A DNA stretch of 64,000 bases from Aquimarina mycalae. Its GTDB lineage: Bacteria; Bacteroidota; Bacteroidia; Flavobacteriales; Flavobacteriaceae. Location of the stretch: contig NZ_JARYGY010000001.1 in assembly GCF_029906345.1 (NCBI RefSeq), forward strand, positions 470,851 to 534,850, written 5' to 3'. A program made the position numbers and the translations under genes. Each line of letters begins with the position of its first letter. Position 1 is the first letter of the stretch. Positions 17,454-26,990 of this stretch are shown in pieces. The notes beneath the pieces were generated by a model. That model was given only the letters and a program-made list of their open reading frames with translations, ran no database searches and was not told the origin of the DNA.

Positions 17454-17918
17454 ATGGATTTCACACCTAAGACTACAAAATATAAACAAAAAGTAGAAGA
17501 TAGTTTTGATCGTCAAAAATTTATGGAGTTCATTAGTGCAAAACTAGTAAAGGTAACTCCTGGATATTGTGAAATTCATATACCATATAATAATAACTTA
17601 ACACAGCAACACGGTTTTTTTCATGCAGGGATCATAGGTACATTAGCAGATAACACTGCTGGATATGCTGGATTTTCTTTAATGGAGGAAAGTTCATCGA
17701 TTCTAACTGTAGAATTCAAACTAAATTTAATGTCTCCTGCAGATGGTGATTTACTAATTAGCAGATCAAATGTTTTAAAAAATGGAAGAACGCTAACCAT
17801 ATGCCGACCTGAAGTGTACATTGTTAAAGATGGTAAAGAAAAATTATGTGCTGCATCACAATCTACATTAATTGAACTTAAGGATAGTGCAGATGGAAAT
17901 AATAGAAATCAACTTTGA
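17454..17918 (+). CDS. PaaI-family hotdog-fold thioesterase
   Basis: 154 residues. The hotdog-fold core has the characteristic helix start QQHGFFHAGIIGTLADNTAGYAG, where the HGxxHxG-type loop and the following Asp serve acyl-CoA thioester hydrolysis in PaaI/YbgC-type enzymes. Strand segments ILTVEFKLNLMSPADGD follow. It should be a cytosolic acyl-CoA thioesterase of unknown substrate. It starts 9 nt after the RibA-like gene and probably belongs to the same transcript. Confidence 0.85.
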   Translation: MDFTPKTTKYKQKVEDSFDRQKFMEFISAKLVKVTPGYCEIHIPYNNNLTQQHGFFHAGIIGTLADNTAGYAGFSLMEESSSILTVEFKLNLMSPADGDLLISRSNVLKNGRTLTICRPEVYIVKDGKEKLCAASQSTLIELKDSADGNNRNQL

Positions 17919-18006
17919 TCAAGTTTAAAAAGAATATACCTTATTAGAAAATACGTCTATCTTTATAAGATAATCCTTTAATGTAAAACCAAAAAACTGA
18001 TTTGTT

Positions 18007-18633
18007 ATGGAATTAACATCATTTTATGGCGATCTACTATTTCAGACTAATCAATATCCCTTGATTAAACTGCATTTATCTAAAATCGCTGATCGAATGT
18101 TAGATGGAATAAAAGAAAATAGAGATTTTATTTTCGAAGAAGTTAATAATTATCATTCGGATTATTTAGGTGCATCAATTGAAGTATTAAAAAAATTAAA
18201 TTTTACAATTCATGATTGTCGAGCTACAATCGCCAATGAATATGGTTTTAAAAACTGGAAATTAGTTGAACAATTAGAAGATTATTACGATCAAAACTTT
18301 GAGAATGCTGTTAATTATCTTGTAAATGGAGATTTTACAAATCTTAAAAACCTAATTGATTCAGACCCTGAACTCGTTGTTAAAAGATCTAAATATGGGC
18401 ATAAAGCCACCTTATTAAACTATGCCGCAAGTAATGGTGTAGAAATGTGGCGACAAAAAGCACCTCAAAATCTTCCCGAAATGACACGGTTTTTAATTAG
18501 TAAGGGTGCTGATCCACGCGCAACAATGAATGTGTATGGAGGAATGTTTGATACATTAGCCTTATTAGAATCCAGTGCACATCCTTTTGAAGCAGGAATT
18601 GCCGATGAGATGATAGAAATTTTAAAATTTTAA
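18007..18633 (+). CDS. Ankyrin-repeat-like protein
   Basis: 208 residues, cytosolic. The C-terminal ~110 residues resemble ankyrin repeats: FENAVNYLVNGDFTNLKNLID, ATLLNYAASNGVEMWRQKAPQ and MTRFLISKGADPRATMNVYGG are typical helix pairs and turns. The N-terminal ~90 residues are helical and unrecognised. Proteins of this build in Bacteroidota are uncharacterised; the repeats suggest protein binding. It is separated by 88 nt from the thioesterase gene and is followed by a 569-bp gene-free stretch. Confidence 0.6.
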   Translation: MELTSFYGDLLFQTNQYPLIKLHLSKIADRMLDGIKENRDFIFEEVNNYHSDYLGASIEVLKKLNFTIHDCRATIANEYGFKNWKLVEQLEDYYDQNFENAVNYLVNGDFTNLKNLIDSDPELVVKRSKYGHKATLLNYAASNGVEMWRQKAPQNLPEMTRFLISKGADPRATMNVYGGMFDTLALLESSAHPFEAGIADEMIEILKF

Positions 18634-19202
18634 AACTAAAATACTCGTGTCGATATACTACTGGTTACAACAACGAATAATAATTATTTTAAAGACAAAA
18701 AAAGACAAAAAATTACCTTAGAAAGCATGCAATTCTGCATAAAAACACAGCTAGATGTGTGAAATAATTTTCAACTTCATTTTTTATTCTCCAGATTGTT
18801 AAGAAGTATTCTTTAAAAGCTTTTTTAAACTTATTGAATTACTATTAAAAACACTCATTTATTAGATTTTCAATAAAAATAAATTAATTTAAGCCTCTTT
18901 TGTTACCAAATCGTTAACAATTTTGCTTTTTTTAACAAAAACCGACTTATCATATTCTTAATAAAATTCATTAAAAAAAACATATTTTTTAAATATATCC
19001 TTACCAAAATTATGAAATTCTAATACATTATTCCTGTATTATTAAACATATCTCATGTTACGTCTATCTTCTTAATAAATTCCCTCACTTTCCATTGTGA
19101 AAATTTTAAGATTTCGTTTCATTTTTTTAGATACTTTTGCCGCCGATTTAAAAAACAACAAAAACTTTAAAGCAAATAACAAAACTATTAAATATTAAAA
19201 AA
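18634..19202 (+). other. AT-rich 569-bp gap, promoter region of the FN3 lipoprotein
   Basis: No open frame or recognised RNA is seen. The last ~70 bases hold a full-match -7 box (19132-19139) followed by TTGCCGCCGATT and an A-rich, probably unstructured leader of about 60 nt. The upstream part is extremely AT-rich with many A and T runs, which could act as an UP-like or curved element. Confidence 0.5.
19132..19139 (+). promoter_or_regulatory. -7 promoter element of the FN3 lipoprotein gene
   Basis: TACTTTTG fits the TAnnTTTG consensus at every fixed base and is followed by GCCGCC, a start-site context I associate with highly expressed Bacteroidota genes. It lies 63 nt upstream of the ATG. 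No good TTG box is found 19-21 bp upstream. Confidence 0.5.
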
Positions 19203-19673
19203 ATGATTAAAAAATTACCATTTCTACTAGTTATCGTTTCTCTTCTAATTTCTTGTGAAGCAGAAGAATTTGACACAACAAATTTCCAATCTACAGGCGA
19301 CACTGATACTATAGATGAAAACATCGAAGGTACTGACGGTACTGGTGGTTCAGATACTTTAGATCCAACGGGAGATGATCTTAGTACTTGTGTTGCGCCT
19401 AAAGAATTAACTATTGCCGCAATCACAAACGAAACTGCAAACTTAACTTGGTCATTAGAAGAAGCTGAATTAGGTGAGTATTCTTGGGAGGTAAGATATT
19501 CTAAAAAAGTTTCTCTTAATGAAGAAACAGCTACTATATTAAGCGCTGACATTAACAACATTATGATAGATGATCTAGAACCATCTACTGTATATGAAGT
19601 ATTTGTAAGAACAAATTGTGGTGCAGGAAACTATAGTGACTGGAGTAACGCAATCGAAATTACGACATTATAA
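19203..19673 (+). CDS. Small lipoprotein with a fibronectin type III domain
   Basis: 156 residues. Lipobox LISC (Cys18) is followed by an acidic, Thr/Asp/Gly-rich linker (about 19-62) and one FN3 domain (about 65-154: CVAPKELTIAAITNETANLTWSL at its start and STVYEVFVRTNCGAGNYSDWSN at its end), the type often used as adhesive or spacer modules on exported Bacteroidota proteins. There is no catalytic domain. It is monocistronic, has its own strong-looking promoter and ends at a perfect terminator hairpin, suggesting an abundant surface lipoprotein. Confidence 0.75.
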   Translation: MIKKLPFLLVIVSLLISCEAEEFDTTNFQSTGDTDTIDENIEGTDGTGGSDTLDPTGDDLSTCVAPKELTIAAITNETANLTWSLEEAELGEYSWEVRYSKKVSLNEETATILSADINNIMIDDLEPSTVYEVFVRTNCGAGNYSDWSNAIEITTL

Positions 19674-19753
19674 TAAACTAGAGATTCTAAAGAAACAATT
19701 GTTCTCTTTTTAGAATTAAGAATTAGCCAAATTTTAAAAGTTTATTACGCACT

Positions 19754-19787
19754 AAAAGGGGTGATCTGATCAGATCACCCCTTTTTT
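19754..19787. terminator. Perfect-palindrome terminator
   Basis: A self-complementary stretch with AAAAGGGG and CCCCTTTT arms around TGATCTGATCAGATCA, ending in six Ts. It terminates the FN3 lipoprotein transcript and, by symmetry, could act on either strand. Confidence 0.85.
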
Positions 19788-19820
19788 ATATATATTTATA
19801 AGGGATCAAAACATATCATT

Positions 19821-20333
19821 ATGAAAAAAAGAGGTCATACTATACTCATAGTATTAATATTGTTCGGAATATCTAACATTAATGCTCAAAATAATATTGG
19901 CGATGATAAGTTCAATGAATTTGATTTTTGGGTTGGTGAATGGAATGTATACAAACACGGAACAGATACCCTTGTAGGCTACAGCAAAATTGAAAGCATT
20001 ATTGATGATAAGGTAATTAAGGAAACCTACCATTCTTCTAGATCCAAATATCACGGAACAAGTTTGAATAAATATAATCCCAGAACTGATCAATGGGAGC
20101 AATTTTGGGTGGATAATACTGGATTGACCTTACACATTAAAGGCAATATAAAAAATGGTAAGATGGTATTACAAAACGAAATCGACACCAAAAAAGGTGT
20201 TTTATCGAATAAAATATCCTGGGTAAAGAATATAGATGATACCGTGAGACAAACCTGGTTGCAAAGCAGTAATCAAGGCAAAACCTGGACAGTAGTATTT
20301 GATGGGGATTACAAACCTAAACAGTTAGACTAA
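19821..20333 (+). CDS. Exported DUF1579-like protein
   Basis: 170 residues with a Sec signal peptide (ending near INAQ, residue 23). The mature part begins FNEFDFWVGEWNVY and continues with alternating strands (SLNKYNPRTDQWEQFWVDN, TWLQSSNQGKTWTVVFDG), the pattern of DUF1579/lipocalin-like small beta-barrel proteins found in many Bacteroidota. Its function is unknown; barrel proteins of this kind may bind a small ligand. The stop codon overlaps that of convergent rimO by 4 nt. Confidence 0.65.
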   Translation: MKKRGHTILIVLILFGISNINAQNNIGDDKFNEFDFWVGEWNVYKHGTDTLVGYSKIESIIDDKVIKETYHSSRSKYHGTSLNKYNPRTDQWEQFWVDNTGLTLHIKGNIKNGKMVLQNEIDTKKGVLSNKISWVKNIDDTVRQTWLQSSNQGKTWTVVFDGDYKPKQLD

Positions 20334-21631
20334 ATTACTTCTCCATACAGATCAAAATCCTCTGCTTCATATATTTTAACAGTAGTATATTCTCCTGTTT
20401 TTAAATAAAATTTAGAAGCGTCGATCAGCACTTCATTATCAACATCTGGAGAATCGAACTCTGTTCTACCAATAAAATACTGTCCTTCTTTACGATCAAT
20501 AACTACTTTAAATTCCTGCCCTATTTTTTGTTGATTAAGCTCCCAGGAAATTTGAGATTGTATATCCATAATTTCATTCGCTCTTTCCATTTTCACTTCT
20601 TCTGGAACATCATCTTCAAGATTAAAGGCATGAGTATTTTCTTCATGAGAATACGTAAAACAACCAAGACGTTCAAAACGCATTTCCTTAACCCAATCTC
20701 TTAGTGTTTCATAATCTTCTTGTGTCTCTCCAGGATACCCTACGATCAATGTAGTACGAATTGCCATCTCAGGAACTGCGGCTCTAAACTCTTTCAAAAG
20801 TTTAGTAGTTTTCGCCTTTGTAGTTCCTCTTCGCATTGATTTTAGAATCGGATCTGCAATATGCTGTAATGGAATATCTATATAGTTACATATTTTAGGC
20901 TCTTTCTTCATTACTTCTAATACTTCCATAGGAAAACCTGTTGGAAAAGCATAGTGTAATCGTATCCATTCTATTCCTTCTACTTTTACCAATTCCTTCA
21001 ATAAATCGGCTAACCTTCTTTCTTTATAAAGATCCAAACCATAATAGGTTAAATCTTGAGCAATGAGCACTAATTCTTTAACTCCATCTGCTGCAAGTTT
21101 ACTAGCTTCAGTAACCAATTCTTCAATTGGAGTTGACTTATGTTTACCTCTCATTAATGGAATTGCACAAAACGAACAAGGACGATCACAACCTTCTGCT
21201 ATTTTTAGGTATGCATAATTTTTGGGGGTCGTTGTTAATCTTTCTCCTATGAGTTCGTGCTTATAATCAGCACCTAACGCCTTTAATAAACCTGGAAGTT
21301 CTGTAGTTCCAAAATATTGATCCACATCAGGAATTTCTTTCTGTAAGTCTGGTTTATATCTTTCAGATAAACAACCAGTAACAAAGACTTTATCCACCGA
21401 TCCTTCATCTTTTTTCTTTACGTATTCAAGTATCGTATTTACAGATTCTTCTTTTGCATTAGCAATAAAACCACAAGTATTTATTACTACAACATTTCCT
21501 TCTTCTTCGTGAACTACTTCTTTATTATTAGCTTTAAGCTGTCCCATAAGAACCTCACTATCATATACGTTCTTGCTACAACCTAAAGTAACTACATTAA
21601 TCTTATTCTTCTTTAAAGTCTTTGTTCTCAT
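20330..21631 (-). CDS. rimO: Ribosomal protein S12 methylthiotransferase
   Basis: 433 residues. A radical-SAM enzyme that adds a methylthio group to the conserved Asp of ribosomal protein S12. Domains in order: an N-terminal UPF0004 cluster-binding domain (VTLGCSKNVYDSEVLMGQL, INTCGFI, TGCLSERY supply three Cys), the radical-SAM core with C-x3-C-x2-C in AEGCDRPCSFCAIP, and a C-terminal TRAM domain (about 370-433). A full-match -7 box lies 20 nt upstream of the ATG. In many Bacteroidota, as I recall, rimO follows ftsY directly; here both are on the same strand but 11.6 kb apart. Confidence 0.97.
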   Translation of the reverse strand: MRTKTLKKNKINVVTLGCSKNVYDSEVLMGQLKANNKEVVHEEEGNVVVINTCGFIANAKEESVNTILEYVKKKDEGSVDKVFVTGCLSERYKPDLQKEIPDVDQYFGTTELPGLLKALGADYKHELIGERLTTTPKNYAYLKIAEGCDRPCSFCAIPLMRGKHKSTPIEELVTEASKLAADGVKELVLIAQDLTYYGLDLYKERRLADLLKELVKVEGIEWIRLHYAFPTGFPMEVLEVMKKEPKICNYIDIPLQHIADPILKSMRRGTTKAKTTKLLKEFRAAVPEMAIRTTLIVGYPGETQEDYETLRDWVKEMRFERLGCFTYSHEENTHAFNLEDDVPEEVKMERANEIMDIQSQISWELNQQKIGQEFKVVIDRKEGQYFIGRTEFDSPDVDNEVLIDASKFYLKTGEYTTVKIYEAEDFDLYGEVI

Positions 21632-21651
21632 ATCATTTGGATAAAGGTGTG

Positions 21652-21659
21652 CAAAGATA
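21652..21659 (-). promoter_or_regulatory. -7 promoter element of rimO
   Basis: TATCTTTG on the minus strand, a full TAnnTTTG match, 20 nt before the rimO ATG. Confidence 0.55.
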
Positions 21660-21768
21660 CAATGAATAACTAAAGTTTAGCATATAAATATGGATAACTC
21701 TATATGATTAAAAACAGAAATTAAACCTTTCGTATCTTACAGAGTCTAAACCTACAAAACCCCAACAT

Positions 21769-22884
21769 ATGAAAACCTTAGTTATTTCATTTTTATTCTT
21801 ATTAATACCCTTGATGTTTTCCTGCTCTAGTGACAATGAAATAATTGAAGAAGTCGTTATTGAGGAACCTGATCCAGATACTACAGATCAAAATACATTA
21901 TATTTCCCTCCTATTAATTCTAGTCTATGGGAAACAACTTCGATAGAAAACTTAAATTGGAATGGAAATGCGGAGCAACCATTATATGATTTTCTTGAAG
22001 AAAAAAATACTAAGGCATTTATCATACTTAAGAATGGTCGCATTGTGATAGAAAAATACTTTAACGGAGGAACCCCTTCTGACAATAATCCTTGGTATTC
22101 TGCTGGAAAGACGCTTACCGCTTTTACTACTGGATTAGCACAACAAGAAGGTTTACTTGACATTAATCAAACATCCGCAAGTTATTTAGGTGATGGATGG
22201 GCAAACATTACTACTGATCAACAGAATGCGATTACCGTTAAAAACCATTTAACAATGACATCTGGTTTAAATTATAACGTTGCTAATCAAAACTGCACAG
22301 ACTTTGATTGTCTTACTTATTTTAATGAACCAGGAAGTTTTTGGTATTATCATAATGCAGCATATACGCTACTTACAGATATTGTAGCTGGAGCAGTGAA
22401 TATGGACTATAGCACCTATTTTGATTCCAGACTAAAAAACAGAATTGGAATGAATGGTGCTTGGGTACGTCTTGGGTATGCAAACATATATTATAGTACG
22501 GCAAGAAGCATGGCACGTTTTGGCCTATTAAACTTACATAAAGGAACCTGGAACACTACAGCAATCCTTACAGATGAAAACTATTTTACAGAAATGACCA
22601 CTACTTCTCAAGATCTCAATAAATCTTATGGATATTTATGGTGGTTAAATGGAAAATCAAGTTTTAGAACACCTGCATTAGAAACAGAATTCTCAGGAGA
22701 ATTAATACCCGATGCTCCAGATGATCTTATCGCTGGATTAGGCAAAAATGATCAAAAATTATATGTAGTTCCAAGTCAAAATTTAGTCATTGTCAGAATG
22801 GGAGATGATGCTGGTCAGACATTGTTAGGACCTTCTGGTTTTGATAATGAACTATGGATAAAAATTAATAAGCTTATTAATTAG
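21769..22884 (+). CDS. Serine hydrolase lipoprotein, beta-lactamase family
   Basis: 371 residues with a lipoprotein signal (lipobox MFSC, Cys19) and an acidic linker. The serine-hydrolase fold has the S-x-x-K motif SAGK (in NPWYSAGKTLTAF), a Tyr motif in YHNAAYTLL and a C-terminal GLGKN segment in place of the usual K/H-T-G. This is the class C beta-lactamase/6-aminohexanoate-dimer-hydrolase-like branch; the substrate is unknown. It ends 7 nt from the stop of the convergent TonB-receptor gene. Confidence 0.85.
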   Translation: MKTLVISFLFLLIPLMFSCSSDNEIIEEVVIEEPDPDTTDQNTLYFPPINSSLWETTSIENLNWNGNAEQPLYDFLEEKNTKAFIILKNGRIVIEKYFNGGTPSDNNPWYSAGKTLTAFTTGLAQQEGLLDINQTSASYLGDGWANITTDQQNAITVKNHLTMTSGLNYNVANQNCTDFDCLTYFNEPGSFWYYHNAAYTLLTDIVAGAVNMDYSTYFDSRLKNRIGMNGAWVRLGYANIYYSTARSMARFGLLNLHKGTWNTTAILTDENYFTEMTTTSQDLNKSYGYLWWLNGKSSFRTPALETEFSGELIPDAPDDLIAGLGKNDQKLYVVPSQNLVIVRMGDDAGQTLLGPSGFDNELWIKINKLIN

Positions 22885-22891
22885 AAAAATA

Positions 22892-25441
22892 TTAAAAAGA
22901 CACTCTAAACGTTGCATTAGGGGTTATTGCAAGAGAAGAGTTAACAACTTCATTGGGTTCGTTTTCTTCATTGATTCGATAATAATTACTAATACTATTA
23001 TTCTTATCTGAAAAATTCCAAACAGAAATACCTGCATGACATTTGACCTTTTTCGTTAAAAAAAAATCATAAGTAGCGGAGATATCTAATCTTAGGTACT
23101 CAGGTAATCTAGCACTGTTAGCAGGATCATAGTTGATTCTATCATCTTCTATTTCATTCAGAAATTCTGGTCTTGTTGTAGGTAGACCAGAATGCCAATT
23201 TAGTCCTGCGGATATTTTTAAATCTTTAATAGTATATGCTACTCCTAATGTAAAAGAATGAGTAATATCAACATTGTTAGGAAACTTTTTCTCATCAAAA
23301 GCTTCAAAAGTATATTCATTATTTACATATGAATAACTTAGCCAAGAACTCACATTTCTAAATCTCTTATTTATAAGAAAATCTACTCCAGAAATAACAT
23401 AATCTCCAATCGCTTCTTCGAACTCATATTGATTACGAAACCCCTGACTTCTTGCTGTAATTCCATTAACCAATTTATAATACCCTTCTGAACTAACTAG
23501 CCATCCTTTTCTATTAAATTGCAATCCGAAAGAAACCTGCTTACTCTTGATTACTGGAATATCATCATCATTTGCCAAAACCCATCTTCTTTTCTCGATA
23601 CCCAGAAAATCATTCTGAAAATTTATGATCTGAGAAGTATTCTGATGCTTAAACTCTCCCAATATTTCAAAATTAAAATAGTTTAGAAACTTCTGATTAT
23701 AACTTAATCTTGGTTCTATAATGTGCTTATTAAATTTCTCATTAAAACTATATCTCAACCCAAAATTTATAGAATTCTTCTTTTTAAATCCTTTATAACC
23801 TAGCTGAGAAAAAAAACCATGATTACGGATTACCCTTATCTTATTTCTGCGGAAAGTAGGGTTGTCAATATCATTAAGGTTTGAGATACCTGTTTCGGTA
23901 AGTTGATACCCATTCAACCAGATAAAATTCTTGTTTAAGGTATAGTGGGTATTTAACTTTATTCCCGTTTCAGAAACTACATTTTCTTGCAAAAACCGCT
24001 GCTGATCCTGAAGATTTACATTTATTGATTTTAATGTATAATCGGTTTCATAAACCTGAAGAGAAGAAATAAACCGTTCACTCCAATATCTCTGATACCA
24101 AATTCCCCCTGCTATACTTCGTTGTGTAAGACTACTTTGTCTAGAGCTAATATTTGTATCGATAATTGAATTCTCAGTAAAAACCAATTCATTATTTATC
24201 CCTAAAAAGTTGATTCTAAGTTTATCTTTTTTAGAAATTTTCCAATTCCATCTCAAATTAATATCATAAAAATCAAATTCTATATCCGTTTCATTGTTAC
24301 TACCAATCTCGCTATCCTGAGAAATTCTATCAAAATATTGCTCATATGTAGGTGTTTTAATAAGATTACTTATTGATTTTCTAGCAGAAAGCTGCACTGA
24401 AGAGTTTTTTCCTATTGGGATATCTGTAAAAGCATCTGCACTTATAAGATTTAAGCCTGCACTACTTTTAAAACTGGAATTAATTTCTGTATCGGTATTC
24501 ATTAAAATTGTTCCCGAGACACTATCAGTATATTCAGTTCCAGTTCCATTCTTAATTAAAGTTGCGTTTCCTGTTATGTTAGGATTAAAGATGGATATCA
24601 ATCCGAAAAAATGACCAGATTGATACATTTTGATTCCATCCCAAAGAATTAAATTCTGATCATGAGTTCCTCCTCTAATATTGATATTAGAAACAGTTTC
24701 ATCGGTACTTTGTACTCCAGGAAGCGCTTGTATCGTTTGTAAAACATCAGCTTCTATTAAACCAGGAAGTATCCCGAAATCATCATACTCAATCTGAAAA
24801 ACACCATCATCAGTTTTACTAATTCCTTTTGTTAGATAGTCTTTAAGAATTACTTCTGCTAAAATCTCGGTTTCTGATGTCATATAAATATGTTCGCAAT
24901 CCAATGTATTGAAAGATCTAGAATCTATATAGATAGTTTTAAAACCAAGGTGGTCAATCGTAATTGACTCTTTATCACTAAAAACTTCTAATTCAAAATA
25001 CCCATTCCTATCACTTGTTGTCGATGATTTTACACCTCTAATAGTTGCACCAGAGAGTAACTTATCTCCAATAAGTTCTTTGATAACTCCACAAATAATA
25101 AAAGGTTTGTTTCCTTTATTGATAGAAACAAAAGTATCATTAAGAATAGTAAAAGTAAGTTTTGTTTCTTGTCTCAGAAAGTTTAAAATCTGATCAAAAG
25201 ATAGATTTTCAGGAAGGTTGCCAACATAGACATCTTCTATAATATCATCAGCATAAGTAAATTGATATGCAAATTCTTTTTCTATTTGTGTTAGTACATC
25301 GAGTAGATCAAACATATCCTTCTCTCGCTTAACCTGAGCACTTAATGAATTAGTTATAACAACGAATAGTAATACGAGTAGAATGATTCTACTAACTTTA
25401 TTATTTGGTATTGCGTAGAGTGATGCGATTAGAAGTTTCAA
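22892..25441 (-). CDS. TonB-dependent receptor with N-terminal STN signalling domain
   Basis: 849 residues: signal peptide (about 16-35, ending LSAQ), a secretin/TonB short N-terminal (STN) domain (about 40-110: FAYQFTYADDIIEDVYVGNLPENLSFDQIL), a carboxypeptidase-like regulatory repeat (about 115-195), a plug (about 210-320: PGVQSTDETVSNINIRGG) and a 22-strand barrel ending in a terminal Phe. It imports a ligand across the outer membrane, and the STN domain passes the occupancy signal to FecR. The gene starts 41 nt inside fecR and no internal start would keep the signal peptide, so the overlap looks real. No SusD gene is present; the ligand is unknown. Confidence 0.93.
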   Translation of the reverse strand: MKLLIASLYAIPNNKVSRIILLVLLFVVITNSLSAQVKREKDMFDLLDVLTQIEKEFAYQFTYADDIIEDVYVGNLPENLSFDQILNFLRQETKLTFTILNDTFVSINKGNKPFIICGVIKELIGDKLLSGATIRGVKSSTTSDRNGYFELEVFSDKESITIDHLGFKTIYIDSRSFNTLDCEHIYMTSETEILAEVILKDYLTKGISKTDDGVFQIEYDDFGILPGLIEADVLQTIQALPGVQSTDETVSNINIRGGTHDQNLILWDGIKMYQSGHFFGLISIFNPNITGNATLIKNGTGTEYTDSVSGTILMNTDTEINSSFKSSAGLNLISADAFTDIPIGKNSSVQLSARKSISNLIKTPTYEQYFDRISQDSEIGSNNETDIEFDFYDINLRWNWKISKKDKLRINFLGINNELVFTENSIIDTNISSRQSSLTQRSIAGGIWYQRYWSERFISSLQVYETDYTLKSINVNLQDQQRFLQENVVSETGIKLNTHYTLNKNFIWLNGYQLTETGISNLNDIDNPTFRRNKIRVIRNHGFFSQLGYKGFKKKNSINFGLRYSFNEKFNKHIIEPRLSYNQKFLNYFNFEILGEFKHQNTSQIINFQNDFLGIEKRRWVLANDDDIPVIKSKQVSFGLQFNRKGWLVSSEGYYKLVNGITARSQGFRNQYEFEEAIGDYVISGVDFLINKRFRNVSSWLSYSYVNNEYTFEAFDEKKFPNNVDITHSFTLGVAYTIKDLKISAGLNWHSGLPTTRPEFLNEIEDDRINYDPANSARLPEYLRLDISATYDFFLTKKVKCHAGISVWNFSDKNNSISNYYRINEENEPNEVVNSSLAITPNATFRVSF

Positions 25442-26312
25442 TATTATAAATCAAATCTAGTGGTAAAGTTATAGATTTTAAACCATCTTCAAGATTATTA
25501 TGAACAAAACCACCCGTAAAGAGTCGTTTTGTGTCAATATTTTCCATTACAACTACTACATCATATTGTCTTTCAAACTCCTTTACAACAGCATAAAATG
25601 GAACACTTTTAAAACTGCTAATGTTACTTAACCATTGGGGGCGATCTAAATCAACAGTTTCAAAAGTAATTTTTCCATCTATAATCCTCATAGTATTACC
25701 AGCCGACAAGCTTTTGGCATACGATTCATGTTCTACTCTTACAAGACCTTCAAAGCATTTAACTTCGAAATAATTCTCTCTGTTCTTTACATTAAACTGA
25801 GTTCCTAAAACAGTTATCCTACCATCTTTAGTAATTACATCAAAAGCAGATCCTTTTTTTACTTTAAAAAACGCCTCTCCTGAAAGATTAACTTCTCTTT
25901 TATTATCCCAAGTACTCTTATTAAATATGATCTCGGATTTTGAATTAACCTCTACTTCAGAAGCATCTGGAAGTTCGACGGTCAGTTTTTGATTTGCCAG
26001 TGTTTGGAATGTACTATCTCTCTGAAAAAAGTAAAAAAAGGAAATACCTAATATTACGACAAAAACTGAAGCAATCTTTAATAGAGGTATGTACCAATGG
26101 GTGTTTTCGGAAACCAGATTGGTAGTACTTTCCATTTTAGCATACAAATCTTTTATTTCTCCTATTTCAGAAACATCAGAAGCCTTAAAATACTGAGCAC
26201 CTTCAATAACCTTGGTATGCATTTTATAATCATCCAATTTCTTAAACAATTCTAATTCAGCATCTGTTAAATCATCTGCTAACCATTTTTTTATCAAATA
26301 TTCTTTATCCAT
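25401..26312 (-). CDS. FecR-family anti-sigma factor
   Basis: 303 residues. The cytosolic N-terminal ~75 residues bind the sigma factor (DKEYLIKKWLADDLTDAELELF), one membrane helix follows (about 92-110) and the periplasmic FecR domain (about 118-220: TVELPDASEVEVNSKSEI and FFKVKKGSAFDVITKDGRI) senses the TonB receptor's STN domain. A C-terminal FecR-C/STN-like domain follows (about 230-303: VPFYAVVKEFERQYDVVVVMEN). It lies between the ECF sigma gene (49 nt upstream) and the TonB receptor (41-nt overlap), the standard order of the FecIRA-type three-gene switch. Confidence 0.93.
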   Translation of the reverse strand: MDKEYLIKKWLADDLTDAELELFKKLDDYKMHTKVIEGAQYFKASDVSEIGEIKDLYAKMESTTNLVSENTHWYIPLLKIASVFVVILGISFFYFFQRDSTFQTLANQKLTVELPDASEVEVNSKSEIIFNKSTWDNKREVNLSGEAFFKVKKGSAFDVITKDGRITVLGTQFNVKNRENYFEVKCFEGLVRVEHESYAKSLSAGNTMRIIDGKITFETVDLDRPQWLSNISSFKSVPFYAVVKEFERQYDVVVVMENIDTKRLFTGGFVHNNLEDGLKSITLPLDLIYNIETSNRITLRNTK

Positions 26313-26361
26313 TTTCAGTCTTCATTCTATATATATAACAACTAAGTTTTAAAAACTCCTT

Positions 26362-26880
26362 TTATTTAAATCCTTCCAATTCACTTTTTAGCTTATTATA
26401 AGCTGTATAAATTCTGTTTTCAGCAGCTTTTCGCGTTATCCCGAGCATCTCTGCTATTTCTGCATGTTTCTTTCCTTCTACTTTATTTAGCAAAAAAGCA
26501 GTACGTTGATCTTCTGTTAATCTACTTAAAGCTTCCTGATATTTTTGTAAAAACTGTTGATGTTCTAATAGAAACTCAGGAGATTCGTGAGTATAATCCT
26601 TTGGCTTTACTTGTCTATGTCTGAGTACCACTTTTTGATGCTTGATAGCATTGAGCATCATATTTTTTGCAACTTTAAATAAAAAACCTTTTGCTTTATC
26701 AGGAGCCACCTCTTTGCAATGAGATAACAATTTAATAAATACATCCTGCATTTTATCATTAGGCTCTAAAGTCTCTCCATACTTATAATACAGAAAATTA
26801 TATATCTCTTTAGAATACTTACGATAAATCGCAGAAAACATTTTTTCATCACAAACATTTTCTTGTATTTTTTTTGGCAT
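26362..26880 (-). CDS. ECF RNA polymerase sigma-70 factor, Bacteroidota FecI type
   Basis: 172 residues. Region 2 (about 15-85: FSAIYRKYSKEIYNFLYYK, MQDVFIKLL, FLFKVAKNMMLNAIKHQK) and region 4 (about 110-165: LSRLTEDQRTAFLLNKVEGKKHAEIAEMLGITRKAAENRIYTAY, the helix-turn-helix). It is the transcription output of the FecR/TonB-receptor cassette downstream and is held or released by FecR. It is divergent from the acidic lipoprotein gene at 26991, whose promoter it may control; the 110-bp spacer also holds the sigma gene's own promoter. Confidence 0.93.
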   Translation of the reverse strand: MPKKIQENVCDEKMFSAIYRKYSKEIYNFLYYKYGETLEPNDKMQDVFIKLLSHCKEVAPDKAKGFLFKVAKNMMLNAIKHQKVVLRHRQVKPKDYTHESPEFLLEHQQFLQKYQEALSRLTEDQRTAFLLNKVEGKKHAEIAEMLGITRKAAENRIYTAYNKLKSELEGFK

Positions 26881-26990
26881 CGCCTAGATAACTTTTGTGG
26901 TAAATGTAAAAAAAAGAAAAAAAAGAAAGGAGTTTTTAAAACTTAGTTGTTTTAGTATTTAGATTGCAAGTTTATAAAACTTAACATCCT